64,000 bases of DNA from Nocardia asteroides (lineage in GTDB: Bacteria; Actinomycetota; Actinomycetes; Mycobacteriales; Mycobacteriaceae), in the NCBI GenBank assembly GCA_019930625.1, contig CP082844.1, forward strand, positions 62,001-126,000, given 5' to 3'. The notes beneath the pieces were generated by a model, which was not told the DNA's origin, did not search any database, and saw nothing but the letters and a program-made list of their open reading frames with translations. This document shows, in pieces, positions 35,836 to 44,926 of this stretch (positions are counted from its first letter, which is position 1; every line of letters begins with the position of its first letter). The position numbers and the translations under genes were made by a program.

Positions 35836-36654
35836 ATGTTGAGTATCGGAGATTTCGCCAGGCACGGACAGGTGTCGGTGCGCATGCTGCGCCACTACGA
35901 CGCGATCGGGCTGTTGCGGCCGGACCGGGTCGACCCCACGAGCGGTTACCGCTATTACGACGCGGGACAACTGGCACGGCTCAATCGCATCGTCGCGCTG
36001 AAGGATCTCGGCTTCACCTTGGAACAGGTGCGCCGGATCCTGGACGAGCGGGTGGGCGGCGCCGAACTGCGCGGCATGCTCATGCTCCGCCGCGCCGAGC
36101 TCGAGCAGCGCATCACCAGCGACCGCGCCCGCCTGACCCAGGTCGAGACGAGACTCCGCATCATCGAGAAGGAGGGCTGCATGCCTGCCCACGATGTGGT
36201 GATCAAATCCGTTCCCGCCGTTCGAGTAGCCGAATTGACCGGTGTGGCAGCCGATTTCGAACCCGGGTCGGTCGGACCGGTGATCGGTCCGCTGTTCGAG
36301 GAACTGTGCGAGCGGCTGGAGCGTGCCCAGGTCGCACCCGTCGGTTCCGGCATCGCCTACTACGAAGAACGCGCCGACGGCACGATGCTCGCCCACGCGG
36401 CGATGCCGGTCGACCTCGATCCGGACGGCGAGCACGATTTCGCGGTGGTGGACCTGCCCGCCATCGACCAGGCCGCGACCGTGGTGCATCGCGGCAGCAT
36501 GGACCTGGTCCTGGAACCCTGGCAGGCGCTCGGACGCTGGATCGACGAGAACGGCTATCGCATCACCGGTCCGAGCCGCGAGGTGCATTTGGTCTACACC
36601 GAGGACGTCGCGGGCTGGGTCACCGAGTTGCAGGAGCCCATCCAGCCGAAATAG
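35836..36654 (+). CDS. MerR-family regulator with GyrI-like effector domain
   Basis: 272 residues. The N-terminal winged helix is MLSIGDFARHGQVSVRMLRHY and GYRYYDAGQLARLNRIVALKD, typical of MerR proteins, followed by the dimerisation coiled coil. From about residue 118 an effector-binding domain of the AraC-E/GyrI type begins (VVIKSVPAVRVAEL, VHLVYTED), as in BmrR. Such regulators sense hydrophobic or cationic drugs. No obvious target gene is adjacent; autoregulation is likely. Confidence 0.9.
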   Translation: MLSIGDFARHGQVSVRMLRHYDAIGLLRPDRVDPTSGYRYYDAGQLARLNRIVALKDLGFTLEQVRRILDERVGGAELRGMLMLRRAELEQRITSDRARLTQVETRLRIIEKEGCMPAHDVVIKSVPAVRVAELTGVAADFEPGSVGPVIGPLFEELCERLERAQVAPVGSGIAYYEERADGTMLAHAAMPVDLDPDGEHDFAVVDLPAIDQAATVVHRGSMDLVLEPWQALGRWIDENGYRITGPSREVHLVYTEDVAGWVTELQEPIQPK

Positions 36655-36661
36655 GTACGCG

Positions 36662-36692
36662 TCGTGGCGGCCGTAACGCTCGGCCGCCACGA
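36662..36692. terminator. Bidirectional hairpin terminator
   Basis: Perfect 12-base arms TCGTGGCGGCCG and CGGCCGCCACGA with a 7-base loop, between the converging MerR and acyltransferase-like genes. Confidence 0.7.
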
Positions 36693-36714
36693 TGCCTCTG
36701 CGTGCCCGCCTGGA

Positions 36715-38004
36715 TCAGCCCGCGCAGACCGCCGCGAGAGCGGTCAGCTCGGCCCGCACTGCCGCGAGCAGGCCTTCGGCGTGCGCGCCGCCACCGAGCA
36801 CGCCGACGGTCAGCTCACCGGCGAAGGTGTAGACGAGATAGGTGACCGCCGCCGACGCGCCCGCGGAGGGACGGGGATGCGCGGAGAGGTAGACGATCTC
36901 GTAGTCGGTCAACTCGAGACCAGCCGGGATGCGGAACGCGGGAACGACGCCGGTGTTGGTCACCGCGATATGTCCGGCGAGCGAGTGCCGCCTGGTCACG
37001 CCGTAGAAGTCCGGGAAATGCAGTACCGATTGCCGCACGACGCCCTCGGCGAGATCGTGCGCCAGCCGGGCCGAAATGCGTTGTGCGAGTTCGAGGAGGT
37101 CGGCCGCCGGATCCACCTCCGCGGCGAAGGAGGCCATGCCCGCCATGTTGGTGCCCGCCGCGGCGGCGACCGGCGGCGTCAACCGGCTGCGCAGGTCCAC
37201 GGGATACAAGCAGCCCAGCGGCGTCGCGCCTCCGGTGGTCTCGCGCGCGTGGGCGCGCAGCAGTGCGGCGGTGAGCAGGCCGTTCACCGTCACGCCCGTC
37301 TTGCGCCCGAGGTCGATGATGCGCGCGGTGGCGGCGCGATCCAGCCGCACACGCAGCGGGCGCGCCAGCGTGCTCGGCGCGGGCTGCGCACCGTCGGATG
37401 GCGCGTCCCTCGCTTCCGGCGGGAGCGGCTTGGTCACGTCCTCGAAGCCGGAGACCGCTGCCCGGGAGATGCCGCGCGCCGCGACATGCCACTCCAAGGA
37501 TTGCGGAATCTCATGTGGGGCAACGCTCGTCCGCCCGCCTTCGACTATGCCGGTGTAGAAGTCCCACAGTCGCGACAGCAGTTCGACACAGTGCCCGGCA
37601 TCGGCGACGCTGTGGTGAGCGAACAGCGTGACACGCCATTCCTCCGCGCTCGCCCTCGCCACTTCCAGATAGGCCAACTGGACCGCGGGATCCGCGGCGG
37701 GGATGCCGACTGCCGCCACGTCACCCTCCCGCACGGACACCGGAGCCCATGCCCGCTGGTCTGCGGCGAGCAGATATCCCTGTCCCGCAACACCTTCCAT
37801 GATGCGGCAGCCGATCACCGGATACGCGCGCCGCAGCGTCGCGAATGCCTCGCGCAGCGCTGTCACGTCGAGCACTCCCCGTACCGACACCGACCGGCCC
37901 GTGTAGGTGCCATGCCGCACGAACCGCTGCTCCGACGGCGCCAATACCCGAATCAGCGCGTCCTCATCCCACAACACCTCGCAAGGGTGCGGCACCGCGG
38001 ACAC
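36715..38004 (-). CDS. PapA-like acyltransferase (condensation-domain fold)
   Basis: About 429 residues, GTG start chosen near the divergent TenA gene. The catalytic HHxxxD motif appears as AHHSVADAGHCVELL, and LRSRLTPPVAAAAGTNMAG with the VTNTGVVPAF segment match the condensation-domain/PapA superfamily. PapA enzymes transfer acyl chains to hydroxyls of complex lipids. With no polyketide or NRPS gene nearby, the acceptor is unknown. Alternative starts exist at 37995 and upstream. Confidence 0.75.
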   Translation of the reverse strand: MSAVPHPCEVLWDEDALIRVLAPSEQRFVRHGTYTGRSVSVRGVLDVTALREAFATLRRAYPVIGCRIMEGVAGQGYLLAADQRAWAPVSVREGDVAAVGIPAADPAVQLAYLEVARASAEEWRVTLFAHHSVADAGHCVELLSRLWDFYTGIVEGGRTSVAPHEIPQSLEWHVAARGISRAAVSGFEDVTKPLPPEARDAPSDGAQPAPSTLARPLRVRLDRAATARIIDLGRKTGVTVNGLLTAALLRAHARETTGGATPLGCLYPVDLRSRLTPPVAAAAGTNMAGMASFAAEVDPAADLLELAQRISARLAHDLAEGVVRQSVLHFPDFYGVTRRHSLAGHIAVTNTGVVPAFRIPAGLELTDYEIVYLSAHPRPSAGASAAVTYLVYTFAGELTVGVLGGGAHAEGLLAAVRAELTALAAVCAG

Positions 38005-38047
38005 AGGTGCAAACCGACCGGGCGGGCGGATGAGGAAGACTGCCGGT

Positions 38048-38656
38048 ATGAGTCTCGCGGCAGAGTTGGAGAAGATCGGCCTGGCTTCGGTGGAGGAGCA
38101 GCTGGCCCATCCCACCGTGGTGGGCATCGCCGAGGGCACCTTGCCCGAATCGGTTTTCCGGTCCTGGTTGGAGCAGGACTATCTGTTCCTGCTCGACTAC
38201 GTCCGAGTGTTCGCCCGCCTCGCCTGGCAGGCGCCTGCAGCCCATCTCGGCGACTTGGTCGATCTCGCGCACGCCACCTACCACGACGAACTGTCGCTGC
38301 ATCGTTCGCTGGCCGCCGAATTCGGCGCCGATCTCGACGGCGCCGTCAAAGGCGCGCCGTGCGCGGCGTACACGGCGTTTCTTCTGGACTCCGCCGCGTC
38401 CTACGGCGAGGGTCTCGCCGCCCTCTACCCGTGCATGTGGGGGTACTCCACGCTCGGCGCGCGGCTGGCGCTGCGCCCGCCCGCCGAACCGCGCTACCGC
38501 CGCTGGGTCGACACCTACGCCGATCCGGGATTCGCCGCCCTCGCCCGTCGATGCGCCCAGATGATCGATGAATCCGGCGCCGACCCGGTGCGCGCGAAGG
38601 AGCTGTTCGGCGAAGGGCTGCGACACGAACTCGCGTTCTGGGACGTGCCCAGCTGA
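38048..38656 (+). CDS. TenA-family protein
   Basis: 202 residues, all helical. VFRSWLEQDYLFLLDYVRVFARL and LAHATYHDELSLHRSLAAEFG match the TenA/PQQ-C fold; ALYPCMWGYSTLG is the C-terminal helix of the TenA_E type. TenA enzymes hydrolyse damaged thiamine pyrimidines for salvage. It is divergent from the acyltransferase with only about 40 bases between, so promoters overlap. No thiamine gene is adjacent, so substrate is uncertain. Confidence 0.8.
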   Translation: MSLAAELEKIGLASVEEQLAHPTVVGIAEGTLPESVFRSWLEQDYLFLLDYVRVFARLAWQAPAAHLGDLVDLAHATYHDELSLHRSLAAEFGADLDGAVKGAPCAAYTAFLLDSAASYGEGLAALYPCMWGYSTLGARLALRPPAEPRYRRWVDTYADPGFAALARRCAQMIDESGADPVRAKELFGEGLRHELAFWDVPS

Positions 38657-38734
38657 TTCATCGAAGGCGAGACCGAATCACATTGCCACCGCAGATCACC
38701 CGGCGCGACCACCCGGGTGACTTAGGCTGACCCC

Positions 38735-39124
38735 GTGAGCAAGGACCACGTGCGGGCATCCGACGCCGATCGCGAGAAGATCGTCGACCAACTGCGGCAT
38801 GCGATGAACGAGGGCAGGCTGACGCTGCCCGAATTCGACGAACGGCTGCAACAGGTGTATGCCGCCAAGACCTATGGAGAACTCACGCCATTACTGTCCG
38901 ACCTTCCCGCACAACGGGAATCGCGACCAGCGCGCGGCACCGGCATTCCCCAGTGGATCATCATCATGTGGACGCCGTGGGTGTTCGTCAACGCGCTGTG
39001 CGTGGCGATCTACCTGGCCACCGGCGCGGGCTACTTCTGGCCGTTCTGGGTCGCGGTGCCGTGGGGTCTGGCGCTGCTCATTCCGACCACGATCGGCATC
39101 GTCACCCGCGGGAAGAGCCGCTGA
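38735..39124 (+). CDS. DUF1707 protein with two membrane segments
   Basis: 129 residues, GTG start. The N-terminal DUF1707 (SHOCT-like) domain is RASDADREKIVDQLRHAMNE and EFDERLQQVYAAKTYGELTPLLSDLP. Two transmembrane helices follow (IIIMWTPWVFVNALCVAIYL and the segment ending ALLIPTTIGIV). This small domain is very common in actinobacteria, often fused to membrane helices; its role is unknown. Confidence 0.85.
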   Translation: MSKDHVRASDADREKIVDQLRHAMNEGRLTLPEFDERLQQVYAAKTYGELTPLLSDLPAQRESRPARGTGIPQWIIIMWTPWVFVNALCVAIYLATGAGYFWPFWVAVPWGLALLIPTTIGIVTRGKSR

Positions 39125-39130
39125 ACGACA

Positions 39131-39162
39131 GCGCTCCGCGGCCGATCACGACCACGGAGCGC
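39131..39162. terminator. Possible hairpin between converging genes
   Basis: Arms GCGCTCCG and CGGAGCGC with a 16-base loop, between the DUF1707 gene and glyS. The long loop makes it weaker than others here. Confidence 0.35.
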
Positions 39163-39171
39163 CGCACCGGA

Positions 39172-40578
39172 TCAGGCGCCGATCAGGTGCTGGGCGAGAT
39201 AGCCCTCGACCTTGTCCAGCGCGATGCGCTCCTGGGTCATGCTGTCGCGCTCACGAATGGTCACTGCTTGGTCGTCGAGCGTCTCGAAGTCGACGGTGAT
39301 GCAGAACGGCGTGCCGATCTCGTCCTGGCGGCGGTAGCGGCGGCCGATGGCGCCCGCGTCGTCGAACTCGACGTTCCAGTTCTTGCGCAGCTGCGCGGCC
39401 AGGTCTTTGGCCTTGGGCGTGAGATCGGCGTTGCGCGAGAGCGGAAGCACCGCCGCCTTCACGGGCGCGAGGCGGCGATCCAGGCGCAGCACGGTCCGGG
39501 TGTCCACGCCGCCCTTGGCGTTGGGCGCCTCGTCCTCGGCGTAGGCGTCGACCAGGAAGGCCATCAGGGAGCGGGTGAGGCCCGCCGCAGGCTCGATGAC
39601 GTACGGAATGTAGCGCTCGTTGGTGGTCTGGTCGAAGAAGCTCAGCTCGGTTCCGGAGTGCTCGGAGTGCGTCTTCAGGTCGAAGTCGGTGCGGTTGGCG
39701 ACGCCCTCCAGCTCACCCCACTCGTTGCCCTGGAAGCCGAAGCGGTACTCGATGTCGGTGGTGCCCGCCGAGTAGTGCGAGAGCTTGTCCTTCGGGTGCT
39801 CGAACAGCCGCAGGTTCTCCGCGGCGATGCCGAGATCGGTGTACCAGGAGAACCGCGTCTCGATCCAGTACTTGTGCCACTCCACGTCCTCGCCCGGCTT
39901 GACGAAGTACTCCATCTCCATCTGCTCGAACTCGCGGGTGCGGAAGATGAAGTTGCCCGGGGTGATCTCGTTGCGGAAGCTCTTGCCGATCTGCGCGATG
40001 CCGAACGGCGGCTTCTTGCGCGCGGTGGTCATCACGTTGGCGAAGTTCACGAAGATGCCCTGAGCGGTCTCCGGGCGCAGGTAGTGCAGGCCCTCCTCGG
40101 ACTCGATCGGGCCGAGGTAGGTCTTGAGCATCATGTTGAAATCGCGCGGCTCGGTCCAGCGGCCGACGGTGCCACAGTTCGGGCACGCGATGAGCTCCAT
40201 CGAGACCGTGTCGGGATCATCGATCTTGTTCTTCAGCGCGTACGCCTCCTGCAGGTGGTCCTGCCGGAAGCGGTGATGGCAGTTCAGGCACTCGACCAGC
40301 GGGTCGTTGAACACGCCCACGTGGCCGGAGGCGACCCACACCTGACGGGGCAGGATCACCGAGGAGTCGAGACCGACGACGTCCTCGCGGCTGGTGACCA
40401 TCGCGCGCCACCACTGCTTCTTGATGTTCTCCTTGAGCTCGACACCCAGCGGACCGTAATCCCACGCCGACTTGGTGCCTCCGTAGATCTCACCGCACGG
40501 GTACACCAGACCCCGGCGCTTGGCGAGGTTGGCAACGGTGTCCACCTTCGACTTGGGTGCCACGCGAGAATTCTCCAT
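39172..40578 (-). CDS. glyS: Glycyl-tRNA synthetase, single-chain alpha2 type
   Basis: 468 residues, the eukaryote/archaea-like homodimeric form. [24 protein letters not shown] is the N-terminal signature. [16 protein letters not shown] and [11 protein letters not shown] could form a zinc site; [15 protein letters not shown] and [20 protein letters not shown] are class II motifs. It attaches glycine to tRNA-Gly. It is divergent from smtB, as in M. tuberculosis (Rv2357c), with palindromes in the shared region. Confidence 0.96.
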   Translation of the reverse strand: MENSRVAPKSKVDTVANLAKRRGLVYPCGEIYGGTKSAWDYGPLGVELKENIKKQWWRAMVTSREDVVGLDSSVILPRQVWVASGHVGVFNDPLVECLNCHHRFRQDHLQEAYALKNKIDDPDTVSMELIACPNCGTVGRWTEPRDFNMMLKTYLGPIESEEGLHYLRPETAQGIFVNFANVMTTARKKPPFGIAQIGKSFRNEITPGNFIFRTREFEQMEMEYFVKPGEDVEWHKYWIETRFSWYTDLGIAAENLRLFEHPKDKLSHYSAGTTDIEYRFGFQGNEWGELEGVANRTDFDLKTHSEHSGTELSFFDQTTNERYIPYVIEPAAGLTRSLMAFLVDAYAEDEAPNAKGGVDTRTVLRLDRRLAPVKAAVLPLSRNADLTPKAKDLAAQLRKNWNVEFDDAGAIGRRYRRQDEIGTPFCITVDFETLDDQAVTIRERDSMTQERIALDKVEGYLAQHLIGA

Positions 40579-40602
40579 CCACTGCGAGTCGGATCAGTTG
40601 AG

Positions 40603-40635
40603 TTGAATGTATTCACGTGAATAGATCACATTCAA
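40603..40635. promoter_or_regulatory. Nested inverted repeats upstream of glyS
   Basis: Outer arms TTGAATGT (40603-40610) and ACATTCAA (40628-40635) flank a perfect 12-base palindrome ATTCACGTGAAT (40611-40622). The site lies 25 to 57 bases before the glyS start, between glyS and smtB. AT-rich inverted repeats of this kind are typical for ArsR/SmtB-family binding, so SmtB is the first candidate. Confidence 0.5.
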
Positions 40636-40727
40636 CGGGTCGGCTATAGCCTATAGACCCTGCCCGACCAGATTTCGACCGCACATCCAACCCCTCGACA
40701 GCCGATCTTCCGGCGCGCCCGTTTGAC

Positions 40728-40748
40728 ATGCATACCTGTGCATATGCA
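40728..40748. promoter_or_regulatory. Palindromes in the smtB promoter region
   Basis: ATGCAT at 40728-40733 and TGCATATGCA at 40739-40748 are perfect palindromes, just after a TTGACA (40723-40728) that could be a -35 box. They lie about 40 bases before the smtB start and could be an autoregulatory site. Confidence 0.4.
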
Positions 40749-40782
40749 AACTGGTAATGCTTTCCATTAAGGAGTTGGTGAC

Positions 40783-41133
40783 ATGACCGCCGAGACCGCC
40801 GCGGCACCGCCGCACAACCCGTACCGGTCGCCCGGCCCGGCGCCCGTTCCCTCACGCACCGTACTAGAGGACGCGGGCGAGTTGTTGCGGGCGCTGGCAG
40901 CGCCGGTTCGGATTGCCATCGTGCTGCAGTTGCGCGAGTCGCCGCGCTGTGTGCACGAATTGGTCGACGCGCTCGGGGTCACGCAACCACTGGTCAGTCA
41001 GCATCTGCGTATCCTCAAGGCCGCCGGTGTCGTGCACGGTGAGCGTTCGGGTCGCGAGGTGCTCTACGAACTCGTCGACGACCATCTGGCGCACATCGTC
41101 GTCGACGCCGTCGCGCACGCCGAGGAAGGGTGA
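40783..41133 (+). CDS. smtB: ArsR/SmtB-family zinc-responsive repressor
   Basis: 116 residues. The winged helix is HELVDALGVTQPLVSQHLRILKAAG. The last helix contains DDHLAHIVVDAVAHAEE, an exact DxHx10HxxE alpha-5 metal-sensing motif, which binds zinc in SmtB and releases DNA. An AAGGAG site precedes the ATG. It lies 3 bases before zur, and the pair matches Rv2358-Rv2359 of M. tuberculosis, where SmtB represses zur when zinc is low. That regulation is inferred here from the same arrangement. Confidence 0.92.
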   Translation: MTAETAAAPPHNPYRSPGPAPVPSRTVLEDAGELLRALAAPVRIAIVLQLRESPRCVHELVDALGVTQPLVSQHLRILKAAGVVHGERSGREVLYELVDDHLAHIVVDAVAHAEEG

Positions 41134-41136
41134 TTC

Positions 41137-41571
41137 GTGCCAGACAACACGGCCGCTCCACAGAAACCGGTCGGTATCCGCAGCACCAGGCAGCGCAGCG
41201 CCATCGCCGCGCTGCTCGGTGACATCGAAGAGTTCCGCTCCGCGCAGGACCTACACGACGAGCTGCGCAAACGTGGCGAGGGCATCGGCCTGACCACGGT
41301 CTACCGGACCCTGCAGTCGCTGGCCGACGCGGGCATGGTCGACGTGCTGCGCACCGACTCCGGCGAGTCGGTCTACCGCCAGTGCTCCACCGGCCACCAT
41401 CACCACCTGGTGTGCAGGCATTGCGGCCGCACCGTCGAAGTGGAGGGCCCGACGGTGGAGGCCTGGGCCGAAGCGATCGCCGGCGAGCACGGCTTCACGG
41501 AGATCAGCCACACGCTCGAGGTGTTCGGGACCTGTAAGTCCTGCGGGACGGCACGCCGACGCAACGGGTGA
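41137..41571 (+). CDS. zur: Zinc uptake regulator, Fur family
   Basis: 144 residues. IRSTRQRSAIAALLGDIEEF and GIGLTTVYRTLQSLADAGMV form the winged helix. CSTGHHHHLVCRHCGRTVEV and GTCKSCG supply the sensing and structural zinc sites (CxxC pairs and the His cluster). Zn-loaded Zur represses zinc uptake and zinc-free ribosomal protein genes. It is coupled to smtB. The alternative of an iron Fur is made unlikely by its position and SmtB partner. Confidence 0.92.
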   Translation: MPDNTAAPQKPVGIRSTRQRSAIAALLGDIEEFRSAQDLHDELRKRGEGIGLTTVYRTLQSLADAGMVDVLRTDSGESVYRQCSTGHHHHLVCRHCGRTVEVEGPTVEAWAEAIAGEHGFTEISHTLEVFGTCKSCGTARRRNG

Positions 41572-41798
41572 CCGACCACCGCTGCGACGCGGCCGCACGA
41601 CGCGCGCGTCGGCCGCGTTCCACGCTTCGAGCCGCAGGTCGCAGCGATCCGCCCGGCTCGTTCCTGCGCATGCGGGAGTGCGACTCGATCCGATCCCCCT
41701 GATGTGACGATCGGGCCTGCCCGCTGTCGCCACACGCGAAAGTGACCCGGCACCCCAACGGCCCGGGTCACTCGAACACTCACTTTCCGCACCGCTCA

Positions 41799-41845
41799 GC
41801 ACCGGCAGAGGGCAGTTCCCTTCGAGAACGGCCCTCTGCCGGTGC
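41799..41845. terminator. Bidirectional terminator hairpin
   Basis: Perfect 15-base arms GCACCGGCAGAGGGC and GCCCTCTGCCGGTGC around a 17-base centre that itself contains GTTC/GAAC. It lies 8 bases from the end of the permease gene and after zur, which converge. The 230 bases between zur and this hairpin hold no gene I can support. Confidence 0.75.
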
Positions 41846-41852
41846 CTCCATT

Positions 41853-42824
41853 TCAGCCCACCGGGACCAGGTCCGGCGCCGACGCCGGGTTCTCGGCCGG
41901 ACGACCGCGCAGCGCGGCCACGCCGAGCAGCGCGAGTGCGATCGCACTCCAGACCAGCAGCACCACGAGCGGACCGGCCGCGGCAGCGCCGTCGAAGAAC
42001 GCGACCGAGCGCAGCAGCGAGGCGGCGGCGCCGGGCGGCAGCAACTGCCCGATGACGCCCCACGGCTGCGGCAACAGCTCCGGCGCCGACGTGGCCGCCG
42101 AGAACGGGTTGCCGATGAGCAGCATGAGGAGCGCAGCGAGGCCGATACCCGCGCGACCGATCACGGCGGCGAGCCCGGCCACCGAGCCTGCCACCGCGAA
42201 CGAGACCAGCCCGGCAACCGAGGCGAGCTCCAGGTAGGAGCCGGGCACCACCGACAGCCAACCCTGGACGATCGCCATGCTCAGCAATCCGCCGACGACG
42301 CCGAAGGTGACCAGCCCGATCACCTTGCCGCCGACCGCGGGAACCAGCAACGCCAGGAGCACCCCCGCCGCGATGCCCGCCATCACCAGCGGCAGCACCA
42401 TCGCGCCGAACGCCGCTCCACGCGGATCGTCCGAGTCGGCCGCCACCACATCCCCGACCCGGGCGGTGGGCGCGCCGGAGAGCTGTTGCCCGATCTGGGT
42501 GAGTTGCTGAGCGACGGCGGGACTCGCCCCGGAGGCAACCAGCACACGCGGCGGTCCGTCGCCGGTGACGATCGCCCCGTAGACCTCGCGATTCTCGATC
42601 GCGGCGCGCGCGGCGGATTCGTCCACGGGCGTGGTGATCTCGAAGGCGCCCGGATTGTGCTCGGCGAGCTTGCCGGTGACCATCCCGGCCTGCGGACCGG
42701 TGACGGCCAGCGGCAAGTCACGGGGCGCGATGTTGGCCGCGGGCCAGGCGAACGCGATCAGCATCAGCGCCTGAAGCAGGGCGGCGCCGAAGCCCAGAGC
42801 GAACGCCCGCTGTGTGGTGTTCAT
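41853..42824 (-). CDS. Multi-pass membrane protein, ABC-2/YhgE-like export permease
   Basis: 323 residues. One N-terminal membrane segment (ALLQALMLIAFAWPAAN), an extracellular domain of about 110 residues with DESAARAAIENREVYGAIV, then about five C-terminal membrane helices. The layout matches YhgE/Pip-type and ABC-2 permease-like proteins involved in export. No ATPase gene is adjacent. It is divergent from a TetR gene, with paired operators between, so the TetR probably represses it. The exported molecule is unknown. Confidence 0.7.
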   Translation of the reverse strand: MNTTQRAFALGFGAALLQALMLIAFAWPAANIAPRDLPLAVTGPQAGMVTGKLAEHNPGAFEITTPVDESAARAAIENREVYGAIVTGDGPPRVLVASGASPAVAQQLTQIGQQLSGAPTARVGDVVAADSDDPRGAAFGAMVLPLVMAGIAAGVLLALLVPAVGGKVIGLVTFGVVGGLLSMAIVQGWLSVVPGSYLELASVAGLVSFAVAGSVAGLAAVIGRAGIGLAALLMLLIGNPFSAATSAPELLPQPWGVIGQLLPPGAAASLLRSVAFFDGAAAAGPLVVLLVWSAIALALLGVAALRGRPAENPASAPDLVPVG

Positions 42825-42841
42825 GGCCTTCTCCCAAAAAT

Positions 42842-42855
42842 CGAATGCTCGTTCT
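42842..42855. promoter_or_regulatory. TetR operator candidate near the permease gene
   Basis: TCGAATGCTCGTTC, whose reverse complement GAACGAGCATTCGA closely matches the palindrome at 42903. It lies 18 bases upstream of the permease start. Confidence 0.5.
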
Positions 42856-42902
42856 TTTTGATGGTGACCTTACCGTGACACGCAGTTCGCCGGGTTGTCA
42901 AG

Positions 42903-42916
42903 AACGAATATTCGTT
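42903..42916. promoter_or_regulatory. TetR operator candidate near the TetR gene
   Basis: AACGAATATTCGTT is a perfect 14-base palindrome 13 bases before the TetR start. A similar, slightly imperfect copy lies at 42842, so each divergent gene has its own site. Confidence 0.65.
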
Positions 42917-42929
42917 TTATTTTTGAAGC

Positions 42930-43556
42930 ATGCCCCGAGTCAGCGAAGAGCACCTGGAACGCCGCAAACAGCAGATCCTGGACGCCGCGCGGCGCTGCTT
43001 CGCCCGTAAGGGGTTCCACGAAACGTCCATGCAGGACGTGTTCGCGGAATCGGGACTCTCGGCCGGCGCGGTCTACCGATACTTCAAGAGCAAAGACGAG
43101 CTGATCACAGCGCTCGCCACGCAGACGACGGTATCCCTGCGCGTGGCCATGGACTACGCGATCAACCGCGAGCCGCTGCCCACGCCCGCCGAACTGATCA
43201 TGATGATCGCCGAGGAGGTCGTACGGCGCAGCGGGCCGGACGGACCGGTGCGGCTGGCGCCGCAAGCCTGGGCACTGGCCCTGGTGCACCCAGGGGCGGC
43301 GCTGATGGTGCGCGAGACGATGTTCGCGATGCGCGCGCTGTGGGTGACTTACGCCGAACGCATGCGCGACAAGGGCTGGCTACCCGAAGACGCCGATGTC
43401 GATGCCGTCGCCAAGGCCATCATCGGCCTACTGCCGGGCTTCATTCTCCAGCACCTCATCCTCGAGGATCTGGATCCGGAGACGCTGGCCCGCGGCGTGC
43501 GCATCCTGCTCCCCTACGGCGAAACCGCCATCGCGGCGGCAGGCGAAAGCAGCTGA
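42930..43556 (+). CDS. TetR-family transcriptional repressor
   Basis: 208 residues. The helix-turn-helix is HETSMQDVFAESGLSAGAVYRYFKSKDELI, near identical in form to drug-responsive TetR proteins. The C-terminal ligand domain begins at about residue 85. It is divergent from the permease gene and flanked by matching operators, so it probably represses both itself and the permease until an inducer binds. Confidence 0.92.
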   Translation: MPRVSEEHLERRKQQILDAARRCFARKGFHETSMQDVFAESGLSAGAVYRYFKSKDELITALATQTTVSLRVAMDYAINREPLPTPAELIMMIAEEVVRRSGPDGPVRLAPQAWALALVHPGAALMVRETMFAMRALWVTYAERMRDKGWLPEDADVDAVAKAIIGLLPGFILQHLILEDLDPETLARGVRILLPYGETAIAAAGESS

Positions 43557-43563
43557 CCGCGGA

Positions 43564-43974
43564 TCAGGGCAGCAAACCCTGCCTGGCGCGGCCCGCGTTG
43601 GACAGCACGAGCAGCAGCATCGTGGTGAGGGCCTGGTCGTCCAGGCCCGCGGCGGGGAAGGTGTAGCGCAGGATGACGTCGGCGAGTTTGCCGTGGCCGA
43701 TCACGGTGAGCGAACCGAACTGCAGCGAGTTGTTGCGCTCGGCGACGCGCTTGTGCAGCTGCGGCTTCAGCGGCCGGTCCCAGGCCAGCACGCAGGTCAG
43801 GCTGAGCACGTCCAACCCCGGCGCGAGATTCACCGCGCGCAACGAGGACAGCGCTCCCTCGTATTCGAATCCCAGCGACCCTTCGGGGTCGACGCGCACG
43901 TCTATGCCGTAGCTCGACAGGCAGGCTCCGGCCCGCGCCTGGAGTTCCCGGTCCGGTGTCACCGCTGCGTCCAT
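43564..43974 (-). CDS. YbjN-domain protein (Rv2360c-like)
   Basis: 136 residues. LQARAGACLSSYGIDVRVDPEG, DVLSLTCVLAWDRPL and the helical region TTMLLLVLSNAGRARQG match YbjN/type III chaperone-like folds. The ATG at 43974 follows GGTGAGG; an in-frame GTG at 43992 would overlap the uppS stop. It follows uppS on the same strand, as in M. tuberculosis. The role is unknown; chaperone-like binding is suggested by the fold. Confidence 0.75.
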   Translation of the reverse strand: MDAAVTPDRELQARAGACLSSYGIDVRVDPEGSLGFEYEGALSSLRAVNLAPGLDVLSLTCVLAWDRPLKPQLHKRVAERNNSLQFGSLTVIGHGKLADVILRYTFPAAGLDDQALTTMLLLVLSNAGRARQGLLP

Positions 43975-43988
43975 GTTCGCCTCACCCT

Positions 43989-44804
43989 TCACTTGGTGCC
44001 GCCGAAGCGGCGGTCACGCGACGCGTACTGGAGGCAGGCCTCCCACAGGTCGCGCCGATCGAAATCGGGGAAAAGCGTGTCCTGATAGACGAATTCGGCG
44101 TACGCCGACTGCCAGATGAGGAAGTTGGAGCTGCGGAACTCACCCGATGGACGCAGGAACAGATCCACGTCCGGCATGTCGGGTTCGTCGAGGTACTTCG
44201 CCACCGTCGCCTCGGTGACCTTCTCCGGATCGATCTCGCCCGCTGCCACCCGGCGCGCGATCTCCCTTGCGGCGTCGGCGATTTCGGCACGGCCGCCGTA
44301 GTTGACGCACATGGTCAGCGTCATCACCGTGTTGTCCTCGGTGAGCTCCTCGGCGATCTCCAATTCCTTGATCACGCTGCGCCACAAGCGCGGTCGCCGT
44401 CCGGCCCAGCGCACACGGACGCCCATCTCGTGCATCTCGTCACGACGACGGCGGATCACGTCGCGGTTGAAGCCCATGAGGAAGCGCACCTCCTCGGGGC
44501 TGCGCCGCCAGTTCTCGGTGGAGAACGCGTAGGCCGACAGCCACTTGACGCCGATCTCGATACAGCCCTCGACGGTGTCCATCAGCACCGCCTCCCCCCG
44601 CTCGTGCCCGGCGGTGCGCGGCAACCCGCGCTCCTGGGCCCAGCGCCCGTTGCCGTCCATGACCAGCGCGACATGGTTGGGCACCAGTTCCGGCGGCAAC
44701 TGCGGCGGCCGAGCTCCCGACGGATGCGGCGCGGGCGGGCGGACGCCCGCGGGCTTGGGCTCGGTCGCGGCGGCGGAGTCTCGGCGGAGGATCACGGCAT
44801 CCAT
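43989..44804 (-). CDS. uppS: Z-isoprenyl diphosphate synthase (decaprenyl diphosphate synthase)
   Basis: 271 residues. [19 protein letters not shown] contains the catalytic DGNGRW motif; [16 protein letters not shown] and [21 protein letters not shown] are family hallmarks. The N terminus has a Pro-rich extension of about 38 residues. The enzyme makes the long-chain cis-polyprenyl diphosphate carrier for peptidoglycan and arabinogalactan. It matches Rv2361c. Confidence 0.95.
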   Translation of the reverse strand: MDAVILRRDSAAATEPKPAGVRPPAPHPSGARPPQLPPELVPNHVALVMDGNGRWAQERGLPRTAGHERGEAVLMDTVEGCIEIGVKWLSAYAFSTENWRRSPEEVRFLMGFNRDVIRRRRDEMHEMGVRVRWAGRRPRLWRSVIKELEIAEELTEDNTVMTLTMCVNYGGRAEIADAAREIARRVAAGEIDPEKVTEATVAKYLDEPDMPDVDLFLRPSGEFRSSNFLIWQSAYAEFVYQDTLFPDFDRRDLWEACLQYASRDRRFGGTK

Positions 44805-44926
44805 CCTGCCTGATCGCCTCCGCAGCCCCTACCGCCACGTTGCTTCCTGACGAATTCCGCGGTTCCCACCGGCACGGGTGACTTATTCTTTTCCCTATCG
44901 TGATACTGGGGAGGGGTTTCTCGTAC

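Noticed and set aside
38953..40620. 555-codon frame antisense to glyS
   Set aside because: No homology seen; glyS has strong class II synthetase motifs.
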